Shown: positions 52,146 through 60,694 of the stretch, one piece after another
How the letters are laid out: each line of letters opens with the position of its first letter
Position numbering within the stretch: position 1 is the stretch's first letter
From: Devosia sp.
GTDB taxonomy: Bacteria; Pseudomonadota; Alphaproteobacteria; Rhizobiales; Devosiaceae
NCBI RefSeq assembly: GCF_024707125.1
Contig: NZ_JANQAH010000011.1
Span: 992,001 to 1,056,000 of the forward strand
DNA: 64,000 bases
Direction: 5' to 3'
Made by a program: the position numbers and the translations under genes
Notes under the pieces: model-generated
The model's database searches: none
Seen by the model: only the letters and a program-made list of their open reading frames with translations
What the model was told of the DNA's origin: nothing

Positions 52146-53204
52146 ATGACCGACAAAAAGCTAAAAGTCCTGGTCGTCGGCCTTGGCCAGATGGGCCGCA
52201 GCCACGCCATCGCCTATCACACCCATCCCGGCTTCGACATCGTCGGCCTCGTCAACCGCTCGACCCCGACCCTGCCGGCCGAGTTGACCGGCTACCCCAT
52301 CCGCAACGACTATGCGGCCGCTCTCGCCGAGTTCAAACCCGACGTCGTCGCCATCGCCACCCACACCAATACCCATGCGGACTATGCCGTGGCCGCGCTT
52401 GAAGCCGGCGCCCACGTCTTCGTCGAAAAGCCGCTTGCCGCCACCGTCGCCGATGCGCAGCGCGTCGTCGATACGGCCATGGCGAACGACCGCAAGGTGG
52501 TCATCGGCTATATCCTCCGCCACCACCCCTCCTGGACAAAACTGATCGAGGAATCGCGAAACCTCGGCGGTCCCTATGTCTTCCGCATGAACCTCAATCA
52601 GCAGTCCTCTGGCCCCGCCTGGGACATTCACCGCTCGATCATGCAGACCACCTCGCCCATCGTCGATTGCGGCGTGCACTATGTCGACGTCATGTGCCAG
52701 ATCACCGATGCCAAGCCGGTGGAAGTGCGCGGCATGGGCGTCAACCTCGCCAAAGGGCTGCCGCAGGGCATGTATAATTACGGCCACTTCCAGGTACTGT
52801 TCGACGATGGCAGCGTCGGCTGGTATGAAGCGGGCTGGGGCCCGATGATGTCGGAAACCGCCTTCTTCGTGAAAGACGTCATCTCGCCCAATGGCTCGGT
52901 CTCCATCGTTATGGACCAGGGCGCCGCCTCGGCCGATATCAACGCCCACACCCAGACCTCGCGCATCCTCGTCCACCACGGCGCGCTCGACGCCAACAAC
53001 AAGCCCGCCCGCCCCGACGACTGGCTCGACATGCACGGCGAGCCCGACCACCAGGGCCTTTGCGATCGCGAGCAGGATTTTGTCTACCGCGCCATCACCG
53101 AAAACTACGATCTCACCCGCCACATGAACGACGCCGTCACCTCGCTCCACATCTGCCTCGCGGCCGACGAAAGCGTACGGACCGGGTTGGCGGTAAAGCT
53201 CTAA
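52146..53204 (+). CDS. Gfo/Idh/MocA family oxidoreductase
   Basis: A 352-residue NAD(P)-dependent dehydrogenase. N-terminal Rossmann VLVVGLGQMGRSHAIAY, DVVAIATHTNTHADYAVAALEAGAHVFVEKPLA with the EKP catalytic Lys, and a C-terminal domain with VDCGVHYVDVMCQI (Asp/His). AGGAG lies 10 nt before ATG 52146. It is in one operon with the GMC gene. Substrates in this family are mostly sugars, inositols and keto-sugars; here a glycoside or keto-sugar is likely by context. Confidence 0.92.
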   Translation: MTDKKLKVLVVGLGQMGRSHAIAYHTHPGFDIVGLVNRSTPTLPAELTGYPIRNDYAAALAEFKPDVVAIATHTNTHADYAVAALEAGAHVFVEKPLAATVADAQRVVDTAMANDRKVVIGYILRHHPSWTKLIEESRNLGGPYVFRMNLNQQSSGPAWDIHRSIMQTTSPIVDCGVHYVDVMCQITDAKPVEVRGMGVNLAKGLPQGMYNYGHFQVLFDDGSVGWYEAGWGPMMSETAFFVKDVISPNGSVSIVMDQGAASADINAHTQTSRILVHHGALDANNKPARPDDWLDMHGEPDHQGLCDREQDFVYRAITENYDLTRHMNDAVTSLHICLAADESVRTGLAVKL

Positions 53205-53242
53205 GGCGCATTCGGGCGCGCCAGCCTCGCCCAACCACCGAA

Positions 53243-53329
53243 CGTCATCCTCGGGCCCGACCCGAGGACACTTCACTTGAAAACGACGCAGCAAGTACAG
53301 AGCCCTCGGGGTCGAGCCCGAGGGTGACG
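53243..53329. repeat. Dispersed repeat family B
   Basis: CGTCATCCTCGGGCCCGACC plus CGAGGAC on the left, CTCGGGGTCGAGCCCGAGGG plus TGACG on the right, with loop ACACTTCACTTG...GCAAGTACAGAGCC. Confidence 0.85.
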
Positions 53330-53416
53330 ATCTCCAGCGGAATGCGCATTGCAGTGTCACCTGTGGCAAGCATACTGATAGCTATCTCGCCACCACCGCC
53401 GCCTCCGGAGCTTCCC

Positions 53417-54316
53417 ATGACCACGATCGCCCTCATCGGACCCGGCGCCATTGGCGGCACGGTGGCAGCCTGGCTCGCCCAGGACCCATCCATCGAAGTC
53501 ACCGTCTGCGCACGAACCCCCTTTGACGACCTGCAGGTCGAAACGCCCCAGGGACTGATCACGGCAAAGCCGAAAATCATCACCAATCCGGCCGATGGCA
53601 CGCCCGTCGATTGGGTCCTCATCGCCACCAAAACCTATGACGCCGACGCGACAAAACCCTGGCTCGACCATCTTCTGGCCGACCACACCCGCGTCGCCAT
53701 CATCCAGAACGGGGTCGAGCACGAGCGCCTGTTCGAGCACCTCGTGCCCGCCGCCCGCATCGTCCCGGTCATCATCAATCTGCCCGCCGCCCGCAGCGCC
53801 CCCGGCCGGATCGTCCAGCACCGCCATGGCATCATCTCCGTGCCTGCCGGCCAGAACGGCGAGGATTTTTCCGCCCTCTTTGCCAAATCCGAGATCGAAG
53901 CAGCAGCCCATGCCGATTTCATCTCTGAGGCCTGGCTGAAACTCACCGGCAACTCCATCGCCATCGTGCCTTCGCTGACCCTCCGCGCCACCGGCCCCGT
54001 CTGGAACCCCGACCTCGAAACCATAGTCCGAGGCGTCGTCGAGGAATGCGCTGCCGTGGGCCGCGCCGAAGGCGCAACAATCCCCGACGACTTCGTCGAA
54101 CAGGCCATCGGCAATTCGCGCAATATGCCCGAAGGCAGCTCGGGCGGCTCGCTCCATGCCGATCGCCTCGTCGGTCACCCCATGGAAGTCGACGCCCGCA
54201 ATGGGGTCATCGTCCGGCTCGGCCAGAAGCACGGCATCCCCACGCCGATGAACCGGATACTGGTGACCCTCCTCGCCGCCTCCGGCGCGCCGTGGATCGA
54301 AAAAGCACCAAGCTAA
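53417..54316 (+). CDS. 2-dehydropantoate 2-reductase family protein
   Basis: A 299-residue KPR-like enzyme: nucleotide motif IALIGPGAIGGTVAAWLA, VDWVLIATKTYDAD, VAIIQNGVEHERLF, and a C-terminal helical domain with LKLTGNSI (catalytic Lys region) and NPDLETIV..GHPMEVDARNGVIVRLGQKHGIPTPMN, including the NG and PTP blocks. PanE reduces ketopantoate to pantoate for coenzyme A; many paralogues have other 2-oxoacid-type substrates, so I give no symbol. ATG 53417 follows CGGAGCTTCCC. Confidence 0.88.
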   Translation: MTTIALIGPGAIGGTVAAWLAQDPSIEVTVCARTPFDDLQVETPQGLITAKPKIITNPADGTPVDWVLIATKTYDADATKPWLDHLLADHTRVAIIQNGVEHERLFEHLVPAARIVPVIINLPAARSAPGRIVQHRHGIISVPAGQNGEDFSALFAKSEIEAAAHADFISEAWLKLTGNSIAIVPSLTLRATGPVWNPDLETIVRGVVEECAAVGRAEGATIPDDFVEQAIGNSRNMPEGSSGGSLHADRLVGHPMEVDARNGVIVRLGQKHGIPTPMNRILVTLLAASGAPWIEKAPS

Positions 54317-54374
54317 GCGCTCTTCCGCCCGCCTTATTCCTCTGGCATCTTCGCCGCATCAACCGGAGGCCTTC

Positions 54375-54824
54375 ATGACGGAAACCGTCGTCCTGCCCAC
54401 TCATCACGCACCGCGCCGCGGCAAGACCTTCATTGTGCCGCTGCTGGTCGTCCCCTTCGTGCTCTACAATATCGCCGTCTTCGTTTTCTTCGGCGGCAAT
54501 CCGGTCAATTGGGGCGCAGGTCTTTTCTCCATCCCCATGCCCTCGGGCATGCCCTGGGCCATCACGGCCGGCGATCTCCTGCTCGTGGTCGGCATTCTGG
54601 CGCTGTTCTTCGAAGTGCTGAAATCGACCCAGACGGCGCGCAATTCCATCGTCGAGCACATGCTTTCCATGCTGCTCTTCGTGGTCTTCCTCATCGAATT
54701 CCTGCTGGTCGGCGCCGCGTCCAGTTCGGTCTTCTTCCTGCTGATGGTCATGAGCCTGATCGACGTCGTCGCCGGCTTCACTGTCTCCATCACCAGCGCC
54801 AGCCGCGACGTCTCGATGAGCTGA
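54375..54824 (+). CDS. Conserved four-helix membrane protein
   Basis: A 149-residue inner-membrane protein. Segments are FIVPLLVVPFVLYNIAVFVFF, ITAGDLLLVVGILALFFEVL, HMLSMLLFVVFLIEFLLVG and SVFFLLMVMSLIDVVAGFTVSI. The loop EVLKSTQTARNSIVEH between helices is polar. CGGAGG lies 9 nt before the ATG. I recall homologues of unknown function across Hyphomicrobiales. A strong terminator follows. Confidence 0.78.
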   Translation: MTETVVLPTHHAPRRGKTFIVPLLVVPFVLYNIAVFVFFGGNPVNWGAGLFSIPMPSGMPWAITAGDLLLVVGILALFFEVLKSTQTARNSIVEHMLSMLLFVVFLIEFLLVGAASSSVFFLLMVMSLIDVVAGFTVSITSASRDVSMS

Positions 54825-54846
54825 AGCCAGCTCGCCCAGAAAAGCA

Positions 54847-54879
54847 AAATCCCCGCTCTCGAGGCGGGGATTTCTTTTT
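54847..54879 (+). terminator. Terminator of the four-helix membrane gene
   Basis: Exact 10-bp stem AAATCCCCGC/GCGGGGATTT with a 7-nt loop, followed by CTTTTT. Confidence 0.88.
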
Positions 54880-54882
54880 GAA

Positions 54883-55134
54883 CTAAGCGACGACCGTCTT
54901 GCGATAGCCTTCCGGCATCCGCTTCACGGCAACCCCGGCACCCTGCCGATAGGCCCCCACGGCGCGGTCCACACTCGCCGTCCGGCGCTCGCGCTGGCTC
55001 GGCAGATGTTCCCGTGCCGCAATCAACTGGCTCACGAACGCGGCGGTCGGTGCGCTCCAGGCGAGCGAGGGGCGCGGGCCCGCTACCGTGACCGGTACGG
55101 GAAGCTGCGTCCGCTGTGTTTCAATCTCGCTCAT
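54883..55134 (-). CDS. Conserved hypothetical protein, CtrA box upstream
   Basis: An 83-residue protein MSEIETQRTQLPVPVTVAGPRPSLAWSAPTAAFVSQLIAAREHLPSQRERRTASVDRAVGAYRQGAGVAVKRMPEGYRKTVVA. It is basic, lacks membrane helices and ends in a Arg-Met-Pro-x-Gly-Tyr-Arg block of a kind I recall from other Hyphomicrobiales proteins of this size. A perfect CtrA site lies 100 nt upstream. Function unknown; possibly cell-cycle related. Confidence 0.75.
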   Translation of the reverse strand: MSEIETQRTQLPVPVTVAGPRPSLAWSAPTAAFVSQLIAAREHLPSQRERRTASVDRAVGAYRQGAGVAVKRMPEGYRKTVVA

Positions 55135-55230
55135 TCTGGTCCCTCGCCTGTGTCATCGAGGGCCAGTTGTTCCACTTTGAAACGGATCAACCGGCCCCTG
55201 CACGTTAAGGTGCAAGGCGCGTGCCAGACG

Positions 55231-55246
55231 TTAACAGTCTGTTAAC
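55231..55246 (-). promoter_or_regulatory. Perfect CtrA-binding box
   Basis: TTAA-CAGTCTG-TTAAC fits TTAA-N7-TTAAC exactly. The site is nearly self-complementary (GTTAAC-N5-GTTAAC). It lies about 97 nt upstream of the 83-residue gene's start. Confidence 0.6.
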
Positions 55247-55275
55247 GATTTGGGATCCCGAAAAGCGCTCTGTTC

Positions 55276-56043
55276 TCAGAAATTATCCTTGCCCTTGCGG
55301 ACGGCAGCAAAGACCTCAGAGGGCTCTTTCCCAGTGAGCCCATAATGCCGCGCCAGCTCCGGCGCATCAGCGCGCAGGAACGGATTGGCCCGCTTGTCCT
55401 CGCCCAGTTCAAACGGAATCGTCGCCTTCCCGGCCTGCCGCAGCGCCTTCACTTCCGCCGCCCGCGTCTGCAGTGCCAGGTTGTCGGCATCGACGCTCAA
55501 CGCGAACCGCGCATTGCTCTCGGTATATTCGTGCCCGCAATAAACCAGCGTCTCATCCGGCAGCGCCCGCAGCCGCTCCAGCCCCGCCCACATCGGCCCC
55601 GGCGTCCCTTCGAACATTCTCCCAACACCGAGCGAGAACAGCGCATCGGCAGAGAAAAGATGTTTGTTTTCAGTATCATGATAAACGATGTGCCCGAGCG
55701 TATGCCCCGGCGTCGCGATGATATTGAACGCCGTCTCGCCCAGCATCACCCGGTCGCCATCGCCGACCAGTTCATCGAGCCCCTCGATTTTGTCCGCCTC
55801 CGCCCGCGGTCCCACCACCCGGCTGCCAAAGGCCGCCTTCAATTCCCCAATCCCTTCGACATGATCGAGGTGATGATGGGTGATGAAAATATCGCTCAAC
55901 TGCCAGCCGCGCATCTGCAAGGCATTGCGGATCGCCGCCGCTTCCGGCGCATCGAGCGCCGCCGTGCGGCCCGTCGCCTCGTCATGGATCAGATAGCCGA
56001 AATTGTCCTGGCGAGCGGGAAAAACGTCAACGATCACGGCCAT
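55276..56043 (-). CDS. gloB: Hydroxyacylglutathione hydrolase (glyoxalase II)
   Basis: A 255-residue metallo-beta-lactamase-fold enzyme hydrolysing S-lactoylglutathione in methylglyoxal detoxification. Metal motif THHHLDHVEG, later HTLGHIVYH and VYCGHEYTESNARFA, FALSVDADN, and C-terminal KRANPFLRAD for substrate binding. Length matches GloB. It is divergent from a methyltransferase gene (85 nt), a usual pairing in Hyphomicrobiales. Confidence 0.96.
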   Translation of the reverse strand: MAVIVDVFPARQDNFGYLIHDEATGRTAALDAPEAAAIRNALQMRGWQLSDIFITHHHLDHVEGIGELKAAFGSRVVGPRAEADKIEGLDELVGDGDRVMLGETAFNIIATPGHTLGHIVYHDTENKHLFSADALFSLGVGRMFEGTPGPMWAGLERLRALPDETLVYCGHEYTESNARFALSVDADNLALQTRAAEVKALRQAGKATIPFELGEDKRANPFLRADAPELARHYGLTGKEPSEVFAAVRKGKDNF

Positions 56044-56127
56044 CTAAAACTCCTCTTCATAGGTCGCGACAGGCTAGGACCGACACCTTGCGATGACAAC
56101 CCAGCCAGCTTTGGCTAGACTTGATTC

Positions 56128-56937
56128 ATGACCAGCGATGTCACCCGCCTGATCTCCTATTACAAGTCTCCGCTCGGGCGGATCACCCGCGCTTTGGTGC
56201 GCGAGCAGATCATTGCGCTGTCCGGCGACCTCAAGGGCCGGCGCGTGCTGGGCCTTGGTTTTTCAACGCCTTACCTGCGCTTTGCCCTCGAACCGGCAGA
56301 GCGCGTCCTCGCCGTCATGCCCGAGCGCCAGGGCGCCTCTGCCTGGCCGCGCGAGGGCCCGTCGCATACCGTCCTCTGCGATCCCCTCGAAATGCCGCTG
56401 GCGGATGCATCCATCGACATCACGATCGCCGTCCACGCGCTGGAACATGTTGCCGACGCCGAGGAGTTGATGCGCGAACTCTGGCGCATCACCGCGCCCA
56501 ATGGCCACCTGGTCCTGGTCGTGCCGCGCCGCCGCGGCATCTGGGCCCAGCGCGATGCGACACCCTTTGGCCAGGGAAATCCCTATTCCGGCGGACAATT
56601 GGAAAAACTCCTCCGCGACCACAGCTTCGTGCCCGAAGCCTGGCGCGATGGCCTGTTCTTGCCGCCGATCCAGTCCTCGCTCGTCCTGCGTTCCGCCCGC
56701 TTCTTCGAGCGCGTCGGCCGCCTTTTTCGGCCCGCCGATGAGCGGGGTCATCTGTGTCCGCGCCCGCAAGGAAGCCTTCCCTGCCGTGCCCCGCCGCAAG
56801 CGTGCCGAACGCTATGTGCGCCTGCCGGGCCTTTCGGCGGCAACCGCCCGCTCAAGCTGAGAGAGCCTTTGCCTTTATTCCGCGCTTTGCATATGGTCCG
56901 CGCGGCCTTTCCTGCCTGTCATAAAAGTGCGTCATGA
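56128..56937 (+). CDS. Class I SAM-dependent methyltransferase, apparent frameshift near the 3' end
   Basis: A methyltransferase of the group found beside gloB: VTRLISYYKSPLGRITRALVREQI, motif I region VLGLGFSTPYLRFAL, DPLEMPLADASIDITIAVHALEHVADAEEL, and VLVVPRRRGIWAQRDATPFGQGNPYS. The open frame runs to 56937, but its last 70 residues (HLCPRPQGSLPCRAPP...) are implausible. Removing one C from the CCC at 56731-56733 gives RPPMSGVICVRARKEAFPAVPRRKR and an end at 56860, a better protein of about 244 residues. The substrate is unknown. Confidence 0.82.
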   Translation: MTSDVTRLISYYKSPLGRITRALVREQIIALSGDLKGRRVLGLGFSTPYLRFALEPAERVLAVMPERQGASAWPREGPSHTVLCDPLEMPLADASIDITIAVHALEHVADAEELMRELWRITAPNGHLVLVVPRRRGIWAQRDATPFGQGNPYSGGQLEKLLRDHSFVPEAWRDGLFLPPIQSSLVLRSARFFERVGRLFRPADERGHLCPRPQGSLPCRAPPQACRTLCAPAGPFGGNRPLKLREPLPLFRALHMVRAAFPACHKSAS

Positions 56938-58028
56938 CCGCTCCCACTCGCCCCACTCCGCAGCCCGGAATTTTGGATATCGCGCCCTATCTGCCGGGCA
57001 AATCCGGCGCGCCGGGCAGCAAGGCGATAAAACTCTCGGCCAATGAATCCCCGCTCGGCGCCAGCCCCAAGGCGGTGGCCGCCTTTGCGAGCGCTGCCCA
57101 GCACCTCGAAATCTACCCCGAGGGCTCCTCGCGCCTGCTGCGCGAAGCCCTCGGCGAAGTGCACGGTGTCGATCCCGCCCGCATCATCTGCGGCAATGGC
57201 TCGGACGACCTACTGCACCTCCTCGCCCAGACCTATCTGGGCGAAGGCGACGAGGCGGTGATGAACCGCTACGGCTTCTCGGTCTATCCGATCATCACCA
57301 TGGCGGCCGGCGCAAAGATCGTCATGGTCGACGAGACCGACTACACCGCCGATGTCGACGCGCTCCTCGCCGCCGTCACCGAGCGGACCAAGGTGATCTG
57401 GCTCGCAAATCCCAACAATCCGACCGGCACCTATCTCAGCGATGCCGAAGTGCGGCGCCTCCATGCCGCCCTGCGCCCCGACATCCTGCTCGTTATCGAC
57501 AGCGCCTATGCCGAATATGTCACCGCCGCCGACTATTCCGTCGGCCTCGATCTCGTTGGCGAAGCGGAAAACGTCGTCATGGTCCGCACCTTCTCCAAGA
57601 TGGGCCTTGCCGCCGCCCGCATCGGCTGGATGGTCGGCCCCGATCACGTGACCGACGCGATCCACCGCATTCGCGGCCCCTTCAACGTCAACCTGCCCGC
57701 CCAATTGGCCGGCGCCGCCGCAACGCGCGACGTCGAATTCAACGCCAAGCTGCGCGAGCACAATGCCACGTGGCGCGAGTGGCTGACGGCCGAACTCAGC
57801 GGCAACGCCATGCGCGTGCTGCCGAGCCAGGCCAATTTCGTCCTCGTGCTTTTCCCTGACGCCGAAACCGCCGCCCGCGCCTTCGACACCCTGATGGAGG
57901 GCGGCTATATCGTGCGCGAAGTCGGCAAGTCCTACGGCATTCCCACGGGCCTGCGCATCTCCATCGGCTCCGAAGACGCCATGCGCGGCGTCGCAAAAAT
58001 CCTCAAATCCATGGTGATCTCCCAATGA
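56934..58028 (+). CDS. hisC: Histidinol-phosphate aminotransferase
   Basis: A 364-residue fold-I PLP enzyme: IKLSANESPLGASPKAV, GNGSDDLLHLLAQTYL, IWLANPNNPTGTYL, the PLP-binding lysine in VRTFSKMGLAAARIGW (near residue 220), and C-terminal YGIPTGLRISIGSEDAM with the carboxylate-binding Arg. In alphaproteobacteria HisC also transaminates aromatic amino-acid precursors, which suits its coupling (4-nt overlap) to tyrC. Confidence 0.95.
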   Translation: MTAPTRPTPQPGILDIAPYLPGKSGAPGSKAIKLSANESPLGASPKAVAAFASAAQHLEIYPEGSSRLLREALGEVHGVDPARIICGNGSDDLLHLLAQTYLGEGDEAVMNRYGFSVYPIITMAAGAKIVMVDETDYTADVDALLAAVTERTKVIWLANPNNPTGTYLSDAEVRRLHAALRPDILLVIDSAYAEYVTAADYSVGLDLVGEAENVVMVRTFSKMGLAAARIGWMVGPDHVTDAIHRIRGPFNVNLPAQLAGAAATRDVEFNAKLREHNATWREWLTAELSGNAMRVLPSQANFVLVLFPDAETAARAFDTLMEGGYIVREVGKSYGIPTGLRISIGSEDAMRGVAKILKSMVISQ

Positions 58029-58996
58029 GCACCCACTTTCGCAAGCTCGCCCTGATCGGCATCGGCCTGATCGGTTCGTCCATCGCCCTAGCCGCCCGGC
58101 GACAGGGTCTCGTGGATGTCATCTCCATCTCGACCCGCCGCCAGGAAACGCTGGATGAAGCGCGCGAACTTGGCCTTGGTGACATCTACACCCTCGACGC
58201 CGCCGAAGCCGTGCGCGGCGCCGACCTCGTCATTCTCTGCGCTCCAGTCGGCGCCTATGACGCGCTGGCAAAAGCCATTGCCCCCGCCCTCGAACCGGGC
58301 GCCGTCGTCTCCGATGTCGGCTCGGTCAAAGAGCACGTCGTCAAGGTTGTTGCCCCGCATCTGCCGGCCAATGTGCATTTCATCCCCGGCCACCCGATTG
58401 CCGGCACCGAGCATTCCGGCCCCTCCGCCGGTTTCCCGGAGCTTTTCGCCGGTCGCTGGTGCGTTCTGACGCCGGGCGCCGAAGTGCCCGCGGCACAGAC
58501 CGAAAAGCTCGCCAGCTTCTGGGCTGCCATGGGCTCCCAGGTCGAGATCATGGACGCGGCGCACCACGACATGGTGCTGGCCATCACCAGTCATATTCCC
58601 CACCTCGTCGCCTACAATATCGTGGGCACAGTCGCCGATCTTGAAACCGCGACCCAGTCCGAAGTCATCAAGTTTTCGGCCTCCGGCTTCCGCGATTTTA
58701 CCCGCATCGCTGCCTCTGATCCGGTCATGTGGCGCGACGTTTTCCTGACCAATCGCGACGCCGTTCTCGAAATGCTCGGCCGCTTCCTTGAGGATCTTTC
58801 GGTGCTGCAGCGCGCCGTGCGCACCGGCGACGGCGACTCGCTCGAAGCCATGTTCACCCGCACCCGCGCCATCCGCCGCTCGATCATCAATGCCGGCCAG
58901 GAAACCGCAGCGCCCGACTTCGGCCGTCCGCACGAAACCCCGCCGGTTCCAGAGACGGCCATCGTCCGCGAACACGGCGGCGGCGACGACGCCTAA
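58025..58996 (+). CDS. tyrC: Prephenate/arogenate dehydrogenase
   Basis: A 323-residue TyrA-family dehydrogenase for tyrosine synthesis: nucleotide motif LALIGIGLIGSSIALAAR, DLVILCAPVGAYDALAKAI, VVSDVGSVKEHV, and the catalytic His block HFIPGHPIAGTEHSGPSAG. HHDMVLAITSHIPHLVAYNIVG belongs to the dimer domain. Whether prephenate or arogenate is preferred cannot be told. It overlaps hisC by 4 nt; its TAA overlaps the convergent mtgA by 4 nt. Confidence 0.93.
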   Translation: MSTHFRKLALIGIGLIGSSIALAARRQGLVDVISISTRRQETLDEARELGLGDIYTLDAAEAVRGADLVILCAPVGAYDALAKAIAPALEPGAVVSDVGSVKEHVVKVVAPHLPANVHFIPGHPIAGTEHSGPSAGFPELFAGRWCVLTPGAEVPAAQTEKLASFWAAMGSQVEIMDAAHHDMVLAITSHIPHLVAYNIVGTVADLETATQSEVIKFSASGFRDFTRIAASDPVMWRDVFLTNRDAVLEMLGRFLEDLSVLQRAVRTGDGDSLEAMFTRTRAIRRSIINAGQETAAPDFGRPHETPPVPETAIVREHGGGDDA

Positions 58997-59706
58997 AGGT
59001 CGAGCCGGCCGCTCTTCCCCACGCAGTTGGCGCGCTCCCCATAGGTGCGCGCCCGCTCCTCGACGATCCCGGCAACCCTGAGCAGCCCGGCATTGGGCCG
59101 TGCCGGATTCCTCACGATCGGATTGGGCAGCGTCACCGCCAACAAACTGGCCGTGCGCCAATCAAGATTCTGCGGCTCCCGCCCAAAGGCCCGCTCGCTC
59201 CCGGCGGCCACGCCGAACTCGCCCTGCGGCCCCCATTCAGCAATGTTGAGATAGATCTCCATGATCCGCTTCTTGGGCAGGACCAGGTCGACATAGACCG
59301 CCAGCGGCACTTCCAGCGCTTTTCGGATAGGGTCGGGCTCGTTCCAGAGAAACAGGTTCCGCGCCACCTGCATGGTCAGCGTTGAAGCGCCACGCGTCGG
59401 TTCACCGGCAATGAAATTGTCGATCTCGGCCTGCAAGGCACTGACATCGACACCCCAATGCCGGCAGAATTGTCCGTCCTCAGAGAGGATGATGGAGGCC
59501 TTCAGTCGGTCCGAAATATCGTCGATATCGCGCCACGTCCGCACCACCGGCCGACCAGTCAGATAGCGCTCCAGCATCGGCACTGAAACTGGCGCAACCA
59601 CGAGATAGACCGGCGTCAGCACCAGCGGAATGGCGACCAGCACCGCAATGACGGCGCCAAGAAAGCGTAGTGCCCGCCAAATACCCTTGGATGCTTTTCG
59701 TGCCAT
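58993..59706 (-). CDS. mtgA: Monofunctional biosynthetic peptidoglycan transglycosylase
   Basis: About 237 residues from ATG 59706 (MARKASKGIWRALRFLG) with one N-terminal membrane helix. GT51 motifs are SIILSEDGQFCRHWGVD (catalytic Glu), RGASTLTMQVARNLFLW and KRIMEIYLNIAEWG. It polymerises lipid II glycan chains without a transpeptidase domain. A longer frame to 59922 crosses the promoter region and is not needed. Divergent from the polyprenyl synthase gene. Confidence 0.93.
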   Translation of the reverse strand: MARKASKGIWRALRFLGAVIAVLVAIPLVLTPVYLVVAPVSVPMLERYLTGRPVVRTWRDIDDISDRLKASIILSEDGQFCRHWGVDVSALQAEIDNFIAGEPTRGASTLTMQVARNLFLWNEPDPIRKALEVPLAVYVDLVLPKKRIMEIYLNIAEWGPQGEFGVAAGSERAFGREPQNLDWRTASLLAVTLPNPIVRNPARPNAGLLRVAGIVEERARTYGERANCVGKSGRLDL

Positions 59707-59790
59707 GGCATGGTGATAGCCGCAGTTGGTGTGACGGCCAAGGCCGGAAGTCCCCTTGAAGCCTTCATGCCAACGGGTTAGCAACGAGCC

Positions 59791-60693
59791 ATGTACGACT
59801 TTTCCGCCGACAGTGCCGATTGCGCCCGCGCCGTTGAGGCCGGTCTTTCCGATTTTCTTACCGGCGCACGGCTCTCCGGCCCCGGCCCGGCGGCTGATCG
59901 CGTCGTCGCCGCCATGCGCCACGGCGCCCTCGAAGGCGGCAAGCGCCTGCGCCCACTATTGGTGCGTCAGGCAGCAGCCATCTTCTCGCTGCCGCCATCC
60001 GCATCGCTGCTGACCGGCCTCGCCATCGAAATGGTGCACTGCTATTCGCTGATCCACGACGACCTGCCGGCAATGGACGACGACGACCTGCGCCGCGGGC
60101 GCCCCACGGTTCACAAGGCCTTTGACGAAGCCTCGGCCATTCTCGCCGGCGACGCCCTTCTCACCCACGCCTTTGCCGTTCTCGGCGACGCTTCCTGCCA
60201 TGCCGATCCCGCAGTCCGCATCCGCCTTGTCACCGAATTGGCGCTGGGCAGCGGCGCCGGCGGCATGGTCGGCGGCCAGATGCGCGATATCGAAGGCGAA
60301 AAGGGCGGCTTCTCTGAGGGCGAAATCTCCATCATGCAGGCGATGAAAACCGGCGCCCTGATCCGCGCCAGCGTCCGCATGGGCGCCATTCTCGGCGGCG
60401 CCGACCCGCGCGCCCTTTCCGCAATGACTGCCTATGCTGAAGCCGCCGGCCGCGCCTTCCAGCTCGCCGACGATATTTTGGACGTGACCGCCACCCCCGA
60501 AGCCATGGGCAAGGCCACCGGCAAGGACGCCGAAGCCGGCAAGCAGACCCTAGTCTCAAAACTCGGCGTCGATGGCGCCCGGAAGGTGCTCAACGACACG
60601 GTCAACGAAGCCATTCTGGCGCTCCGCACCTTTGGCCCCAAGGCCGATGGCCTCCGTGCCACGGCAAAATACTTTGCGAGCCGGGAGAAATAG
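59791..60693 (+). CDS. ispA: Polyprenyl (farnesyl-type) diphosphate synthase
   Basis: A 300-residue trans-isoprenyl diphosphate synthase. First Asp-rich motif DDLPAMDDDDLRRGRPT, second DDILDVTA, and GGKRLRPLLV at the start. The residues before the first motif (HCYSLIHDDLPAMD) and the DDxxxxD spacing are of the short-chain bacterial FPP synthase type, giving farnesyl diphosphate for undecaprenol, quinones and hopanoids. A MOSC gene follows by 2 nt. Confidence 0.9.
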   Translation: MYDFSADSADCARAVEAGLSDFLTGARLSGPGPAADRVVAAMRHGALEGGKRLRPLLVRQAAAIFSLPPSASLLTGLAIEMVHCYSLIHDDLPAMDDDDLRRGRPTVHKAFDEASAILAGDALLTHAFAVLGDASCHADPAVRIRLVTELALGSGAGGMVGGQMRDIEGEKGGFSEGEISIMQAMKTGALIRASVRMGAILGGADPRALSAMTAYAEAAGRAFQLADDILDVTATPEAMGKATGKDAEAGKQTLVSKLGVDGARKVLNDTVNEAILALRTFGPKADGLRATAKYFASREK

Positions 60694-60694
60694 C

